Shown here: piece after piece, positions 49,401 through 55,863 of the stretch
How positions within the stretch are numbered: the stretch's first letter is position 1
Layout of the letters: each line of letters opens with the position of its first letter
From: Maylandia zebra
Taxonomy: Eukaryota > Chordata > Actinopteri > Cichliformes > Cichlidae
DNA length: 64,000 nt
NCBI RefSeq assembly: GCF_041146795.1
Contig: NC_135175.1
Span: 27,931,075 to 27,995,074, forward strand
Direction: 5' to 3'
Translations under genes and position numbers: made by a program
Notes under the pieces: model-generated
What the model saw: the letters and a program-made list of their open reading frames with translations, nothing else
The model's database searches: none
What the model was told of the DNA's origin: nothing

Positions 49401-52400
49401 AGCTTTGATCATACAGACACACACATACTTTTATTCTGTAAAGTGCTTAAAATCAAGACAGAAATTTCTTTCTTGAACCTAAAATCCTGCACAGTCTCTT
49501 ATTTTTTTTCATTTTCTGTATATTTTAATCACGAAGGACGTTGTGTACGAGGTTAGATCTTGTATATGAGAGGAAGAAAATATTATAAATGCTAAATTCT
49601 TCAATTCTTCTTGTTGATCTGTGTTTGGGATAGGCTCCTGACAGTAAAGTACCACTGCCCGCCAAGCCCTCTATCCTGAACCCGCCAAACTCCAGCCATC
49701 GATCCGCCTCTCCGTCTTCCTCCTCGGGTCTGAGTCCCTCACCCGAGCTCCGGCACTCACCACAAACACCCCTATCTCTGGAGGAACTCAGGAACCAGCT
49801 GAGAGACCTGAGGGCCTCCATAGACCTGCTGAAGAGCCAACATAGGTGAGTGTGTGCCTTTTAAGCAGCAGGTTGTTTCTTGTATATGTACAATCATGAT
49901 TTGTTTGTGACGGTTTGTTTCAGGCAGGAGATGAAGCAGCTGGCCACTGCACTAGATGAGGAGAGGACGATTCGTATTAATTTACAGGTGAGTGAAAGGT
50001 GGTGAAGAAATGAGAGGAAATGAGATGGCTAAGAAACAATATTGATTATATTAAAACAGGCCCACAAATTAACAGCAACTAGTAAATATGTTATTAATGT
50101 AAAAAAAATATGATGAATTCATCTAAAACTTTATTTTTTATGTGTTTTGGAAAATTAAATGTGTTTCCTTCACATATGCTTTACTTGGGCAGGCTGCCAA
50201 GGTACAGTGGGGCAAAAAAGTATTTAGTCAGCCACCGATTGTGCAAGTTCCCCCACTTAAAATGATGACAGAGGTCAGTAATTTGCACCAGAGGTACACT
50301 TCAACTGTGAGAGACAGAATGTGAAAAAAAAATCCATGAATTCACATGGTAGGATTTGTAAAGAATTTATTCGTAAATTAGGGTGGAAAATAAGTATTTG
50401 GTCACCTCAAACAAGGAAAATCTCTGGCTCTCACAGACCTGTAACGTCTTCTGTAAGAAGCTTTTCTGTCCCCCACTCGTTACCTGTATGAATGGCACCT
50501 GTTTGAACTCATCATCTGTATAAAAGACACCTGTCCACAGCCTCAAACAGTCAGACTCCAAACTCCGCCATGGCCAAGACCAAAGAGCTTTCGAAGGACA
50601 CCAGGAAAAGTCTTGTAGACCTGCACCAGACTGGGAAGAGTGAATCTACAATAGGCAAGCAGCTTGGTGTGAAAAAATCAACTGTGGGAGCAATCATCAG
50701 AAAATGGAAGACATACAAGACCACTGATAGTCTCCCTCGATCTGGGGCTCCACGCAAGATCTCATCCCGTGGGGTCAAAATGATCATGAGAACGGTGAGC
50801 AAAGATCCCAGAACCACACGGGGGGACCTGGTGAATGACCTGCAGAGAGCTGGGACCAAAGTAACAAAGGTCACCATCAGTAACACACTACAACGGCAGG
50901 GAATCAAATCCCGCAGTGCCAGACGTGTTCCGCTGCTGAAGCCAGTGCATGTCCAGGCCCGTCTGAAGTTTGCCAGAGAGCACATGGATGATACAGCAGA
51001 GGATTGGGAGAATGTCATGTGGTCAGATGAAACCAAAGTAGAACTTTTTGGTATAAACTCAACTCGTCGTGTTTGGAGGAAGAAGAATACTGAGTTGCAT
51101 CCCAAGAACACCATACCTACTGTGAAGCATGGGGGTGGAAACATCATGCTATGGGGCTGTTTTTCTGCCAAGGGGACAGGACGACTGATCCGTGTTAAGG
51201 ACAGAATGAATGGGGCCATGTATCGTGAGATTTTGAGCCAAAACCTCCTTCCATCAGTGAGAACTTTGAAGATGAAACGAGGCTGGGTCTTCCAACATGA
51301 CAATGATCCAAAACACACCGCCCGGGCAACAAAGGAGTGGCTCCGTAAGAAGCATTTGAAAGTCCTGGAGTGGCCTAGCCAGTCTCCAGACCTCAACCCC
51401 ATAGAAAATCTGTGGCGGGAGTTGAAAGTCCGTGTTGCTCGGCGACAGCCCCAAAACATCACTGCTCTCGAGAAGATCTGCATGGAGGAATGGGCCAAAA
51501 TACCAGCTACTGTGTGTGCAAACCTGGTAAAGACCTATAGTAAACGTTTGACCTCTGTTATTGCCAACAAAGGTTATGTTACAAAGTATTGAGTTGTATT
51601 TTTGTTATTGACCAAATACTTATTTTCCACCCTGATTTACGAATAAATTCTTTACAAATCCTACCATGTGGATTCATGGATTTTTTTTTCACATTCTGTC
51701 TCTCACAGTTGAAGTGTACCTCTGATGCAAATTACTGACCTCTGTCATCATTTTAGGTGGGGGAACTTGCACAATCGGTGGCTGACTAAATACTTTTTTG
51801 CCCCACTGTATATTAACAGTCACACAAGTATATTTATTACCTATCCCCCCATTTTTGATGCTTATCTGGGTCTGTGTATTGGGGGAGGAGATGCCCAGAC
51901 TTCCCTTTTCCCAACCACCTCCTCCAGCTCTTCTGGGGAAATGCCAAGACATTTCCAAGAATAAGCTGAGAGATATAATCTCTGCAGCATTTTCCACCCT
52001 CCCAGTAAGACATGTCCAAAACACCTCCCTAGAAAGAGCTGGATGCATCAGGATCAGATGCCTGAACCACCTTAACTGGCTCCCTTCAATATGGATTCTA
52101 CTCAGAGTCCTGCTCGAATGACGAGCTCTAGTAATATTTCTCTATTAGTTTTTCATCCGTTGAAGAGCACAGCCTCTTTGCTCATGCTTTGTATTCTGGG
52201 ATGGAGCCTAGAACTATAGACATGCTGTGAAATGAACATAAATTTTCCATGTTTTCCAATAGTTCAAAACATAGCCCCTTCTTCCTGTATTTACTTCCTG
52301 TATTGATACCTTGGTTTGCTTGGACTTCACAGCTATAAGTTTACAAACTCATCAAATGGCCTGTACTTGTATTTGTGTTGTTTGTATTTACCATCAACAG

Positions 52401-52763
52401 ATGAGTTCATCTAGTGTGTATGATGCATGCCACAAATACAATCTGTATCGATGGGCAACACACTATGTAAACTCAAAATAGGAGTACAGGAAGTGTCAAG
52501 AATCTCTAATCAGAGATAGAGTATTGGCAGTACCTGTGTGTATAGTTATCTAGTTAACCATCTGTTTTGACATACCAGCATTAATTTTTACTTAACTATA
52601 ACATTTACACTTTTCATAACCACATTTCTGATACAAATTTTTATATTCATATCTTTGGTTGTAAATATAACTCTTTTTAATTGCTATGAAACTAGCTGAG
52701 CTCACGGTTGTGTTTGCTTCACAGATGGAGGTAGAACACATTAAGAAGAGCCTTTCAAAATGA
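10122..52763 (+). CDS. sh3kbp1: SH3 domain-containing kinase-binding protein 1 (CIN85/Ruk), complete, 19 coding exons
   Basis: Joining 19 exons gives 1845 nt, encoding 614 residues plus TGA; human SH3KBP1 is about 665. Splice phases match at all 18 junctions. Exons: 10122-10125, 20302-20459, 30093-30207, 31898-32004, 32818-32953, 33131-33207, 34265-34360, 42230-42299, 43781-43875, 43970-44065, 44165-44216, 44333-44404, 46602-46737, 46838-46908, 47024-47130, 48962-49099, 49634-49845, 49924-49987, 52725-52763. Domains: SH3-A 1-57, SH3-B 101-156, SH3-C 259-314, proline/basic linker 319-404, conserved [11 protein letters not shown] block 440-450, coiled coil about 556-612. In the family, the SH3 domains bind PxxxPR motifs of Cbl/CD2-type partners and the coiled coil trimerises, clustering cargo for endocytosis at the plasma membrane. 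I prefer SH3KBP1 over its paralogue CD2AP because of the [11 protein letters not shown] block and the map3k15 neighbour. Alternative promoters are known in mammals; none is provable here. Confidence 0.95.
11231..11279 (+). repeat. 3' tail of a truncated L2-type LINE or related SINE
   Basis: TTTCCCCCAGGGATCAATAA is followed by four copies of the hexamer TTCTGA. Fish L2-clade retrotransposons end this way, with a polyadenylation-like motif and a short tandem tail. A second tail of this type is at 40132-40195 with TTATC repeats. Confidence 0.5.
15767..15821. repeat. TG dinucleotide microsatellite
   Basis: About 27 uninterrupted TG units within intron 1 of sh3kbp1; likely polymorphic. Confidence 0.95.
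18140..18540 (-). repeat. Diverged dispersed repeat
   Basis: The stretch around AAAGCACTTTTGATGGACAC, with a later AGGTCCTCACCATTCAAAGC, resembles an interspersed fish repeat of the kind that ends near the sequence AAAGCACTTTG. Heavily mutated, with no defined ends; recognition is from memory. Confidence 0.35.
20302..20459 (+). CDS. sh3kbp1: sh3kbp1 exon 2: SH3-A domain
   Basis: Encodes residues 2-54. The SH3 hallmarks are visible: FDY at 8-10 (ALYDY-like), the acidic RT loop QQDDEL at 13-18, GGWWEGEL at 34-41 with the ligand-binding WW pair at 36-37, and GLFPDNFV at 46-53. It ends after R54 at a strong GTGAGT donor. In the family, SH3-A binds the PxxxPR motif of Cbl. Confidence 0.95.
21861..22171 (+). 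mobile_element. Short interspersed element with 7-bp target duplication (ATTTAAA)
   Basis: A 311-bp block from TGGTAAATGGCCTGTATTTG to GATCGCCC is flanked by ATTTAAA on both sides (21854-21860 and 22172-22178). It is a very common type of repeat in fish genomes as I recall it, with the interior motifs AAAGCGCTTTACAC and CTTGCCCAAGGACACAATGA. No terminal inverted repeat is evident, which favours a SINE-like or retroposed origin over a cut-and-paste one. A partial inverted copy is in the sh3kbp1 3' UTR at 54801-54906. Confidence 0.6.
24250..24830 (-). mobile_element. 3' fragment of an L2-type LINE
   Basis: Minus-strand reading gives the C-terminal region of a non-LTR reverse transcriptase protein, then a 3' UTR and a short terminal tail of GACTT repeats at the low-coordinate end (about 24250-24275). 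The 5' part of the LINE is missing, which is typical 5' truncation. Confidence 0.65.
24311..24796 (-). pseudogene. C-terminal remnant of a LINE reverse transcriptase
   Basis: About 162 codons are open on the minus strand from 24796 down to a stop at 24311. The translation includes [39 protein letters not shown] and [10 protein letters not shown] in that order, the conserved C-terminal signature of L2/CR1-like reverse transcriptase polyproteins. Just upstream, an extra A in an A-run (about 24797) shifts the frame, and no RT catalytic core is present. It is a dead retroposed tail within sh3kbp1 intron 2, antisense to the gene. Confidence 0.6.
26721..26880 (+). repeat. Dispersed teleost repeat, 5' part
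   Basis: The run ACTTTTACTTATATAGTACT, followed by CACCTCAAGGCACTTTATAT and AAGGTAAAGACC, resembles the start of a widespread fish repeat. A second copy is at 56478-56700. Confidence 0.4.
30093..30207 (+). CDS. sh3kbp1: sh3kbp1 exon 3: linker between SH3-A and SH3-B
   Basis: Residues 55-92 plus one base of codon 93. It starts EIKK, as the family does right after SH3-A, and then diverges into a low-complexity basic/serine linker. Phase 1 at its end fits exon 4. Confidence 0.9.
30528..31058 (-). mobile_element. Candidate decayed solo LTR, related to the two clear ones
   Basis: Starts TGTTATG and is flanked by GAAAT on both sides (30523-30527 and 31059-31063). The right end reads GTAA, not the expected ACA, so that terminus would have mutated. 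On the minus strand it contains TGTATTTACAGCCCT, close to the TATA-like region of the LTR at 5241-5866, which supports minus orientation. Length is 531 bp. Confidence 0.4.
30929..30996. repeat. Inverted repeat with 24-bp arms
   Basis: Arms at 30929-30952 and 30973-30996 are reverse complements with a single mismatch, separated by 20 bp. They are built around the sequence CTTACTTCCCGTC and its complement. Confidence 0.75.
31898..32004 (+). CDS. sh3kbp1: sh3kbp1 exon 4: first half of SH3-B
   Basis: Codes from split codon 93 to E128. A basic run RKRRCK (97-102) leads into AAFSYVP (103-109) and the RT-loop motif [13 protein letters not shown] (111-123). The human protein has a similar basic run before its second SH3 domain. 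Donor is GTGAGA. Confidence 0.93.
32005..32817 (+). other. sh3kbp1: sh3kbp1 intron 4 (0.8 kb)
   Basis: AT-rich intron splitting SH3-B between the RT loop and the WW motif. SH3-C is split at the equivalent place. Nothing else is seen. Confidence 0.85.
32818..32953 (+). CDS. sh3kbp1: sh3kbp1 exon 5: second half of SH3-B
   Basis: Residues 129-173 plus one base. [20 protein letters not shown] (129-148) is nearly the same as the mammalian SH3-B, with the WW pair at 133-134 and P146. After F149 it passes into an acidic/serine linker. Confidence 0.95.
33131..33207 (+). CDS. sh3kbp1: sh3kbp1 exon 6: acidic/serine linker
   Basis: Residues 174-199, including [16 protein letters not shown] and ending PPKK. 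It matches the [13 protein letters not shown] linker of the human protein in position and character, probably unstructured. It ends in phase 0 with a GTAAAT donor. Confidence 0.9.
33208..34264 (+). other. sh3kbp1: sh3kbp1 intron 6 (1.1 kb)
   Basis: No exon or recognisable repeat is seen. Confidence 0.85.
34265..34360 (+). CDS. sh3kbp1: sh3kbp1 exon 7: [16 protein letters not shown] linker motif
   Basis: Residues 200-231. [19 protein letters not shown] (204-222) matches the human [19 protein letters not shown] segment almost residue for residue. That is unusual conservation for a linker and suggests a binding or regulatory role. Exactly 32 codons, phase 0 at both ends, so it could be skipped without a frameshift. 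Confidence 0.93.
36320..37194 (+). pseudogene. Dead Tc1/mariner-type transposase remnant
   Basis: Scattered coding blocks on the plus strand still match a widespread fish Tc1-like element. They include [14 protein letters not shown] sequence near 36379, the RQMGY / [16 protein letters not shown] region near 36590-36650, and the catalytic-end block [17 protein letters not shown] at about 36983-37033. Frameshifts, stops and deletions are frequent and no long frame survives. The right terminus is GTGGCCAGTGAGTG followed by TA; the matching left terminus is not found, so the copy is truncated or decayed there. Confidence 0.6.
36943..36980. repeat. Perfect 15-bp palindrome inside the dead transposase
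   Basis: CTATGACCACAGTGA (36943-36957) and its reverse complement (36966-36980) are separated by 8 bp. The sequence across the loop looks like an inverted copy of the transposase segment normally found further along. Confidence 0.8.
37381..37415. repeat. C21 homopolymer next to A14
   Basis: Twenty-one consecutive C followed by fourteen A. It is low-complexity and prone to sequencing-length error; the small open frame that covers it is an artefact. Confidence 0.95.
37896..38098 (+). repeat. Dispersed teleost repeat
   Basis: The block runs from AGACTGGTGCTTATATAGCG through TTGAACCACCAACTTTCTAA to ACCTCCTGTACCACAGCC, a diverged copy of a common interspersed fish repeat, recognised from memory. 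It ends about ten bases before the 5S-like fragment. Confidence 0.45.
38109..38196 (-). pseudogene. 5S rRNA-derived fragment (pseudogene or 5S-type SINE head)
   Basis: In plus orientation, GCAGCTAGTATTCCCAG, then TACTAACCAGACCCTGCTT and TCTGAGATCAGAT, match the reverse complement of vertebrate 5S rRNA in the right order. The promoter-bearing middle is kept but about 17 bases between the first two blocks are missing. The remainder to about 38196 is weaker. The deletion and point changes rule out a functional 5S gene. Either a processed 5S pseudogene or the head of a 5S-derived SINE would explain it. Confidence 0.6.
39419..39443. repeat. TG dinucleotide microsatellite
   Basis: About twelve uninterrupted TG units within sh3kbp1 intron 7. 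Confidence 0.9.
40132..40195 (+). repeat. L2-type LINE tail nested in the dead Tc1 element
   Basis: TTTCCCACGTGTGGGACTAA is followed by TAAAGG and several TTATC repeats, the same layout as the L2 tail at 11231-11279. It interrupts the left arm of the surrounding element. Confidence 0.5.
40202..40738 (+). mobile_element. Candidate non-autonomous DNA element with a MADF remnant
   Basis: GCTTACACTGTGC at 40202-40214 is mirrored by GCACAGTGTGAGC at 40726-40738, with one mismatch between the two when inverted. The 537-bp interval contains a short frame encoding a MADF-like peptide, a domain carried by the accessory protein of PIF/Harbinger transposons. No target duplication could be confirmed, so the assignment to that superfamily is tentative. 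Confidence 0.4.
40476..40631 (+). pseudogene. MADF-domain remnant, 51 residues
   Basis: The frame starts [20 protein letters not shown], followed by [12 protein letters not shown]. The pattern (L-x-E-L-W, then H-P-x-L-[FY]-D, then [YF]-x-[DN], then a basic/acidic segment ending in W) is the first half of a MADF DNA-binding domain. The stop after residue 51 cuts it before the domain is complete. It is too short for the normal track of long ORFs and lies inside a candidate Harbinger-like element. Confidence 0.45.
42230..42299 (+). CDS. sh3kbp1: sh3kbp1 exon 8: linker before SH3-C
   Basis: Residues 232-254 plus one base, a linker ending KTEPDSKSK. Human has KTEMDSRTKSK immediately before SH3-C, so exon identity is well supported. 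The human segment between FKD...RPRS and this point is longer, which accounts for part of the length difference. Confidence 0.92.
42300..43780 (+). other. sh3kbp1: sh3kbp1 intron 8 (1.5 kb)
   Basis: No exon or recognisable repeat is seen. Confidence 0.85.
43781..43875 (+). CDS. sh3kbp1: sh3kbp1 exon 9: first half of SH3-C
   Basis: From split codon 255 to K286. [20 protein letters not shown] (259-278) contains the ALYDY-like FPYEA and the acidic RT loop. Preceding GREQ replaces the human DY before CKV. Ends in phase 0 with GTGAGC. Confidence 0.95.
43970..44065 (+). CDS. sh3kbp1: sh3kbp1 exon 10: second half of SH3-C
   Basis: Residues 287-318. [20 protein letters not shown] (290-309) has the WW pair at 293-294 and P306. 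The intron before it is only 94 bp. The donor GTGATT is weaker than its neighbours but keeps the frame; no better site lies nearby. Confidence 0.94.
44165..44216 (+). CDS. sh3kbp1: sh3kbp1 exon 11: proline-rich segment 1
   Basis: Residues 319-335 plus one base, [17 protein letters not shown]. The same [11 protein letters not shown] follows SH3-C in human. It fits a class II-like SH3 ligand and could mediate binding of other SH3 proteins or intramolecular masking. Confidence 0.93.
44333..44404 (+). CDS. sh3kbp1: sh3kbp1 exon 12: basic/proline linker
   Basis: Residues 336-359 plus one base: [20 protein letters not shown] then DQDR. Corresponds to the human segment with KIPPERPEMLPNR. The PPERPE core is kept. 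Confidence 0.9.
44405..46601 (+). other. sh3kbp1: sh3kbp1 intron 12 (2.2 kb)
   Basis: No exon is seen. It contains an inverted pair of nuclear-receptor-like half sites at 46119-46137, listed separately. Confidence 0.8.
46119..46137. promoter_or_regulatory. Paired nuclear receptor half sites, motif only
   Basis: TGACCTTGGGTCAAGGTCA contains a perfect TCAAGGTCA (ERR/SF-1 type extended half site) on the plus strand and a TGACCTTGG on the opposite strand. This is a chance-level observation in 64 kb unless supported by conservation or binding data. Confidence 0.2.
46602..46737 (+). CDS. sh3kbp1: sh3kbp1 exon 13: proline-rich segment 2
   Basis: Residues 360-404 plus two bases. [20 protein letters not shown] (368-387) and [10 protein letters not shown] (393-402) match the human KPSVPAIPPKKP / PPRRPERP region. 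The donor is GTCAGT at 46738. It is not the usual GTRAGT, but the next GT (46742) would put exon 14 out of frame and give an immediate stop. Confidence 0.88.
46838..46908 (+). CDS. sh3kbp1: sh3kbp1 exon 14: CDSPKSEGG linker
   Basis: From split codon 405 to T428 plus one base. CDSPK corresponds to human GDSPK. The rest is a serine/aspartate-rich linker shorter than the mammalian one. Confidence 0.88.
47024..47130 (+). CDS. sh3kbp1: sh3kbp1 exon 15: [10 protein letters not shown] block
   Basis: From split codon 429 to P464. The sequence [20 protein letters not shown] (430-449) is almost identical to the human protein over [14 protein letters not shown]. That makes it diagnostic for SH3KBP1 rather than CD2AP. 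It is followed by a basic [10 protein letters not shown] run. Confidence 0.95.
47131..48961 (+). other. sh3kbp1: sh3kbp1 intron 15 (1.8 kb)
   Basis: No exon is seen. A complete solo LTR occupies 48106-48739, about a third of the intron. Confidence 0.85.
48106..48739 (-). mobile_element. Solo LTR with 5-bp target site duplication (AGATG), antisense to sh3kbp1
   Basis: Starts TGTCACGAC and ends GCTGTGACA, again TG...CA, with AGATG on both sides (48101-48105 and 48740-48744). Read on the minus strand it has TATTTAAG (about 48395-48402) and ATTAAA (48171-48176) in LTR order. It also shares several motifs with the plus-strand LTR at 5241-5866 (the GACCCAG start region, GTGTATTTAAG, and ATTAAAGC). 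Length is 634 bp. No internal retroelement sequence remains. It lies in sh3kbp1 intron 15 in antisense orientation, the orientation usually tolerated inside genes because its polyadenylation signal is on the non-transcribed side. Confidence 0.8.
48962..49099 (+). CDS. sh3kbp1: sh3kbp1 exon 16: serine-rich linker
   Basis: Residues 465-510, 46 codons, phase 0 at both ends. [20 protein letters not shown] aligns loosely with the human [20 protein letters not shown] segment and SVDASLRKG with RGVDASKKT. Donor GTACGG is non-standard but is followed by no better in-frame choice. Confidence 0.85.
49100..49633 (+). other. sh3kbp1: sh3kbp1 intron 16 (0.5 kb)
   Basis: AT-rich; nothing else recognised. 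Confidence 0.85.
49634..49845 (+). CDS. sh3kbp1: sh3kbp1 exon 17: proline/serine linker and start of the coiled coil
   Basis: Residues 511-580 plus two bases. [11 protein letters not shown] segment and a serine-rich stretch lead into [20 protein letters not shown] (558-577), a heptad pattern that starts the C-terminal coiled coil. Human has AVEELRTQVRELRSIIETMK at this point. Confidence 0.94.
49924..49987 (+). CDS. sh3kbp1: sh3kbp1 exon 18: coiled coil
   Basis: From split codon 581 to Q602: [20 protein letters not shown], then LQ. Matches human [21 protein letters not shown]. The preceding intron is only 78 bp. Confidence 0.94.
50205..51808 (+). mobile_element. Complete Tc1-type transposon with ~200-bp terminal inverted repeats
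   Basis: The ends are inverted copies: CAGTGGGGCAAAAAAGTATT at the left, its complement at the right, flanked by TA (50203-50204 and 51809-51810). The inverted repeats extend from 50205-50403 and 51610-51808, about 199 bp, and differ at only four positions, all C/T transitions. One intact transposase frame lies between them. Total 1604 bp, within the usual Tc1 range. It sits in the last intron of sh3kbp1, same strand. The long IR/DR-type arms and full-length frame imply a recent insertion, possibly still mobile. Confidence 0.93.
50570..51592 (+). CDS. Tc1-type transposase, DD34E, full length (340 aa)
   Basis: Cut-and-paste transposase of the Tc1/mariner superfamily, acting in the nucleus on its own inverted repeats at TA sites. 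The N-terminal ~115 residues carry two helix-turn-helix regions of the paired-like type ([20 protein letters not shown] at 23-42; [15 protein letters not shown] near 98-112). The catalytic core shows D153 (WSDETK), D244 (QHDNDPKHT) and E279 ([10 protein letters not shown]), with 34 residues between the last two. It has no stop or frameshift and ends at TAA-flanked KGYVTKY. The 340-residue length is normal for the family. It is not a host gene; its expression from the sh3kbp1 intron cannot be judged. Confidence 0.93.
   Translation: MAKTKELSKDTRKSLVDLHQTGKSESTIGKQLGVKKSTVGAIIRKWKTYKTTDSLPRSGAPRKISSRGVKMIMRTVSKDPRTTRGDLVNDLQRAGTKVTKVTISNTLQRQGIKSRSARRVPLLKPVHVQARLKFAREHMDDTAEDWENVMWSDETKVELFGINSTRRVWRKKNTELHPKNTIPTVKHGGGNIMLWGCFSAKGTGRLIRVKDRMNGAMYREILSQNLLPSVRTLKMKRGWVFQHDNDPKHTARATKEWLRKKHLKVLEWPSQSPDLNPIENLWRELKVRVARRQPQNITALEKICMEEWAKIPATVCANLVKTYSKRLTSVIANKGYVTKY
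51845..52135 (+). repeat. Diverged dispersed repeat next to the Tc1 element
   Basis: The run CCACCTCCTCCAGCTCTTCT, a later AGACATGTCCAAAACACCTC, and CCACCTTAACTGGCTCCCTT followed by a GAATGACGAGCTC end match the order of motifs in a widespread fish retroposon as I remember it. Old and mutated, with no target duplication seen. Confidence 0.5.
52725..52763 (+). CDS. sh3kbp1: sh3kbp1 exon 19: C terminus and stop
   Basis: Encodes [12 protein letters not shown], then TGA, ending the coiled coil. Human ends MEVNDIKKALQSK, so the terminus is conserved to the last residue. Confidence 0.94.
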   Translation: MEVEHIKKSLSK

Positions 52764-54800
52764 AGACTAAAGCATCCTTATTGTCGCATTCTTATCACCA
52801 CATTGGAGGCCATCCTTTGAAGACATTCTCACTGCTGGTCTGAGACTCTTCAGCCAAAAGAAGTTTGTGCCAAATGATCATCACAATCAGCAACTGTTCA
52901 GCACCATGGAGTCAGCCACCTTCTCTCCCCGACGCCGCCTTATCCTGTGTTTACTTCTTTATTTTTCTTCTAAAGAGGCTTCTCTGTTCAGTTTACTGCT
53001 ATTTTGTTGGAGCTTGCTGTACCACCGGTACTGACTGACTGCGCTGCAGTCTGTCGTTGCATGTTGCCACGGTTACAGAACAATGACACAGAGCCGGGGC
53101 TGCCGTGGCAACCTCACTGGTACTTCATGTTTCTGTGTGAAAGAAACTTTGACCTCTGTAGCCCGGTCGGTTCAGACGACCCCTGTGCTGTTCTGCGTCC
53201 ACTCTGCGGCCTTCGCCTCTTATCTGTGTGTGTGTGTATGTTTGTGCACTTGTTTTCCTTCCATGTGAGGACTGTAGGCGTACATACTGAAAATGGGGAC
53301 ACTTTTGCAAATGTAAATTAGCCGCATTTGCCCTGCATTAACTTTCCTGAGATGCACTTACCAGGTTTTCAGTGGGTAAACAAAGAGATTCAGGGAGTCA
53401 GTCGGGGTCACAAAAAGAAAAGTGAGCTATTTCTGTGAGAAGTGATGTCACTAGTTCAAGACAGCCCTTGACTGGAAACAGATAAATTATCTAATGACTT
53501 GCAAAGTTTTTTTTCATTTATTAAAATTATTACGTGCCAGCGATACAATTTCCCAGGACAACATTCAGGTGTGGCAAACCACCTTGAGCATCAGGTGAAA
53601 TAGGGCATTTTGCAGCTACCAGTTTTTAAAATGGGCCACACTTGTTTTTCTTAATTTCTTCATTCACATCTTTAAAGCATCACCAGTTGCAGAACAAATC
53701 CCAAATCAGGGGTGCCAACAGTGATGTCCCTACAGCTAGTTCTCTACCAAGTTTCAACTGGGCTGGGTAACCATGAGACTTTAGTTCCCTTGAACGTTAG
53801 TAGTGTTTTTGGTGGAAATGCAGCTATTGTTGCATTTACAGGATCTTTACTTCTGTAAGGATCATATAAAGAAGATATATATCTACTTGTACATCTTTGC
53901 ATGATTTACTTAAACTGTTTTTAGTCTTGTTCTAGTCATGGCCTCTTTTCCAGTGAGCCCATTCTGCTATGACTGGTCAGCCTCCAGAAGCTGCTAGGGA
54001 GCCTGAGACCGTTTTCCTTTTTCTTTGTTTGTTTGGTTTCTCTAAAACGGTTGGTAGCATTGTAAATGGTGAATAAAACACACCATCATAACAATATCTA
54101 AATAACAGTAAACCACACGTGTGCCCTTAAAGGTTATCATTTGAATTAAGAAATAAATTACGACAAAAATTAATGCTCAGGTCATCTATGGTAGACTTCA
54201 GGTGGGTAAATCTGATGCCTCTGCCATTCTCAGCAGCATTCTCCTTTAACCACAGATGTGACGTCTGTGTTTTCAATCTGCAGTTGAACCTGGAAGCACA
54301 TCAGGATACTGAAAAGCTTAATCAAAGTAGCTGGCACGATAAGTGCTGATACTGTAGGTGCTATTTACAGGAGTTTCTTGATTTTTTGGGGGAAACATAT
54401 AAGCAGATGTCAGCACCAGGTTAGCTTAACTAAGCATAAACACTAGAATTTAGAGGTTATGGAAGCATAGTAAAATTACAAACACTGAAAACTTCCAGAA
54501 ATTACATCTGTTTTAGCACATACATAAACAACGTATGCCTAATTAGCTGTTAATATGCCTTATTTGCTATGCACCATTTATTTTATCCACAACTATCTAT
54601 AATTTCCATGCCATCAAACATCATTTCGAAATCAATGCCATATGTGTTTTCACAAAATCGTGAAATAGTTTTTACACAACTATTATAAATACTGTCATCC
54701 TTCCTGTGGACAGCTGTTCACACACTTTTGGTGCCAGACTGAAGAATATTGGAAAAGATGATGGCATAGTGTAGCAAATTTTCTGATGTCCTCTTTACAG

Positions 54801-54906
54801 TGTGTGAATGTGTGTGTGAATAGGTGGATGACTGGATATGTAAAGCGCTATGGTGTCCTTAGGGACTAGTAAAGCCCTACATAAATACAGGCCATTTACC
54901 ATTTAC
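54801..54906 (-). repeat. Inverted partial copy of the 21861-22171 element
   Basis: Read on the minus strand, GGTAAATGGCCTGTATTTAT through CCATAGCGCTTTACATATCC matches the first ~100 bp of the element in intron 2. Within the probable 3' UTR this makes a complementary pair with the intron copy in the same primary transcript. Confidence 0.55.
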
Positions 54907-55857
54907 ATCTCTAGCTTGTTGAAAAACTGAAATGGGCTGACTTTGCTTATGATCAAAAACTAGCAAGTAAGCAACTTTTTCAAACTGTGTTTTTGTTACG
55001 AATCAGTCCCACTATATGATAAATTATCATCCTGAAGAGTTGCGGCATTTGTTATCTTTGGAAAGAGGCCAGCTTACCCCTTCATTTCCAGTTTTTATGT
55101 TAATAGGCTAACTATCTTCTGCCTCCAGCTTTATTTTTACTGTACAGGCATGACAGCGGAATGAATCTTTCCATCTTGCACTCATTCAAAATGCAACAAA
55201 AGCACATTAACCCCAGATGGAAAATTATTCCTGCAGTGTTTGGCTGCAAATTGCATTTTTATCTGAAGAGAAAAAACACACTGATCAACTTATTGTGATT
55301 TCTTTTCCAGGATGGTTGAGCATGCATCAAGACACATAGAGACACATCTGTGTGACATTTATCAAGTTAAACTCAATGCCTTCTCTACGTAGACCTTACT
55401 ATTTAATCTTTTTTTTCTTGTTCAGTTTCACTCACATCTCCAGAAAGCTGACAAAACTGTTGCGCCGTTGGCATCTCACTCCTAAAAACCAAACTGAGAG
55501 CCACTTGCTTCTCGTGTTTGTGGTGCTCTTTTGGCAGCAGGTTAAGAGTAACTTTAAAGACAGAGTTTGAGGAATGTAGACAATGAAAGGTCCTCACATG
55601 TGTGTGCATGTGTATGTATGTGTGATATAGCATGTACGGCTGTTTGCCTCCTTTCCTTTTATGTGCACAGAATCTATGGCAACCCGTCACTGTGGCCTTC
55701 ATGTTTTTGATTCCAAATCTTTATTTCTTTTTTCTTTCTTTCTGTCTTTCGTATGACAAAGAGAAAACTGCTACAACTGAGGCTACAAGTTGTTTTCTTG
55801 ACTTGGTCCTTTCTCTCCAGGATAGTGATAAATATATATACTTTTATATTTCAGTGT

Positions 55858-55863
55858 AATAAA
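55858..55863 (+). terminator. sh3kbp1: Candidate polyadenylation signal of sh3kbp1
   Basis: Canonical AATAAA followed within about 20-60 bases by TGTGTGTGCACACTCTG and other GT-rich sequence. The long distance from the stop codon keeps this uncertain. Confidence 0.4.

Larger units (their letters stand above)
49988..52724 (+). other. sh3kbp1: sh3kbp1 intron 18 (2.7 kb)
   Basis: Most of the intron is a complete Tc1 transposon (50205-51808), followed at once by a diverged dispersed repeat (51845-52135). Without them the intron would be under 1 kb. Confidence 0.85.

Noticed and set aside
50551..51498. 315-residue open frame on the minus strand
   Set aside because: Antisense shadow of the Tc1 transposase; its composition is the complement of a real coding region and it lacks any domain.
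10122..52763. Assignment as CD2AP
   Set aside because: CD2AP has the same domain order, but the [10 protein letters not shown] block, the [16 protein letters not shown] linker and the map3k15 neighbour fit SH3KBP1.
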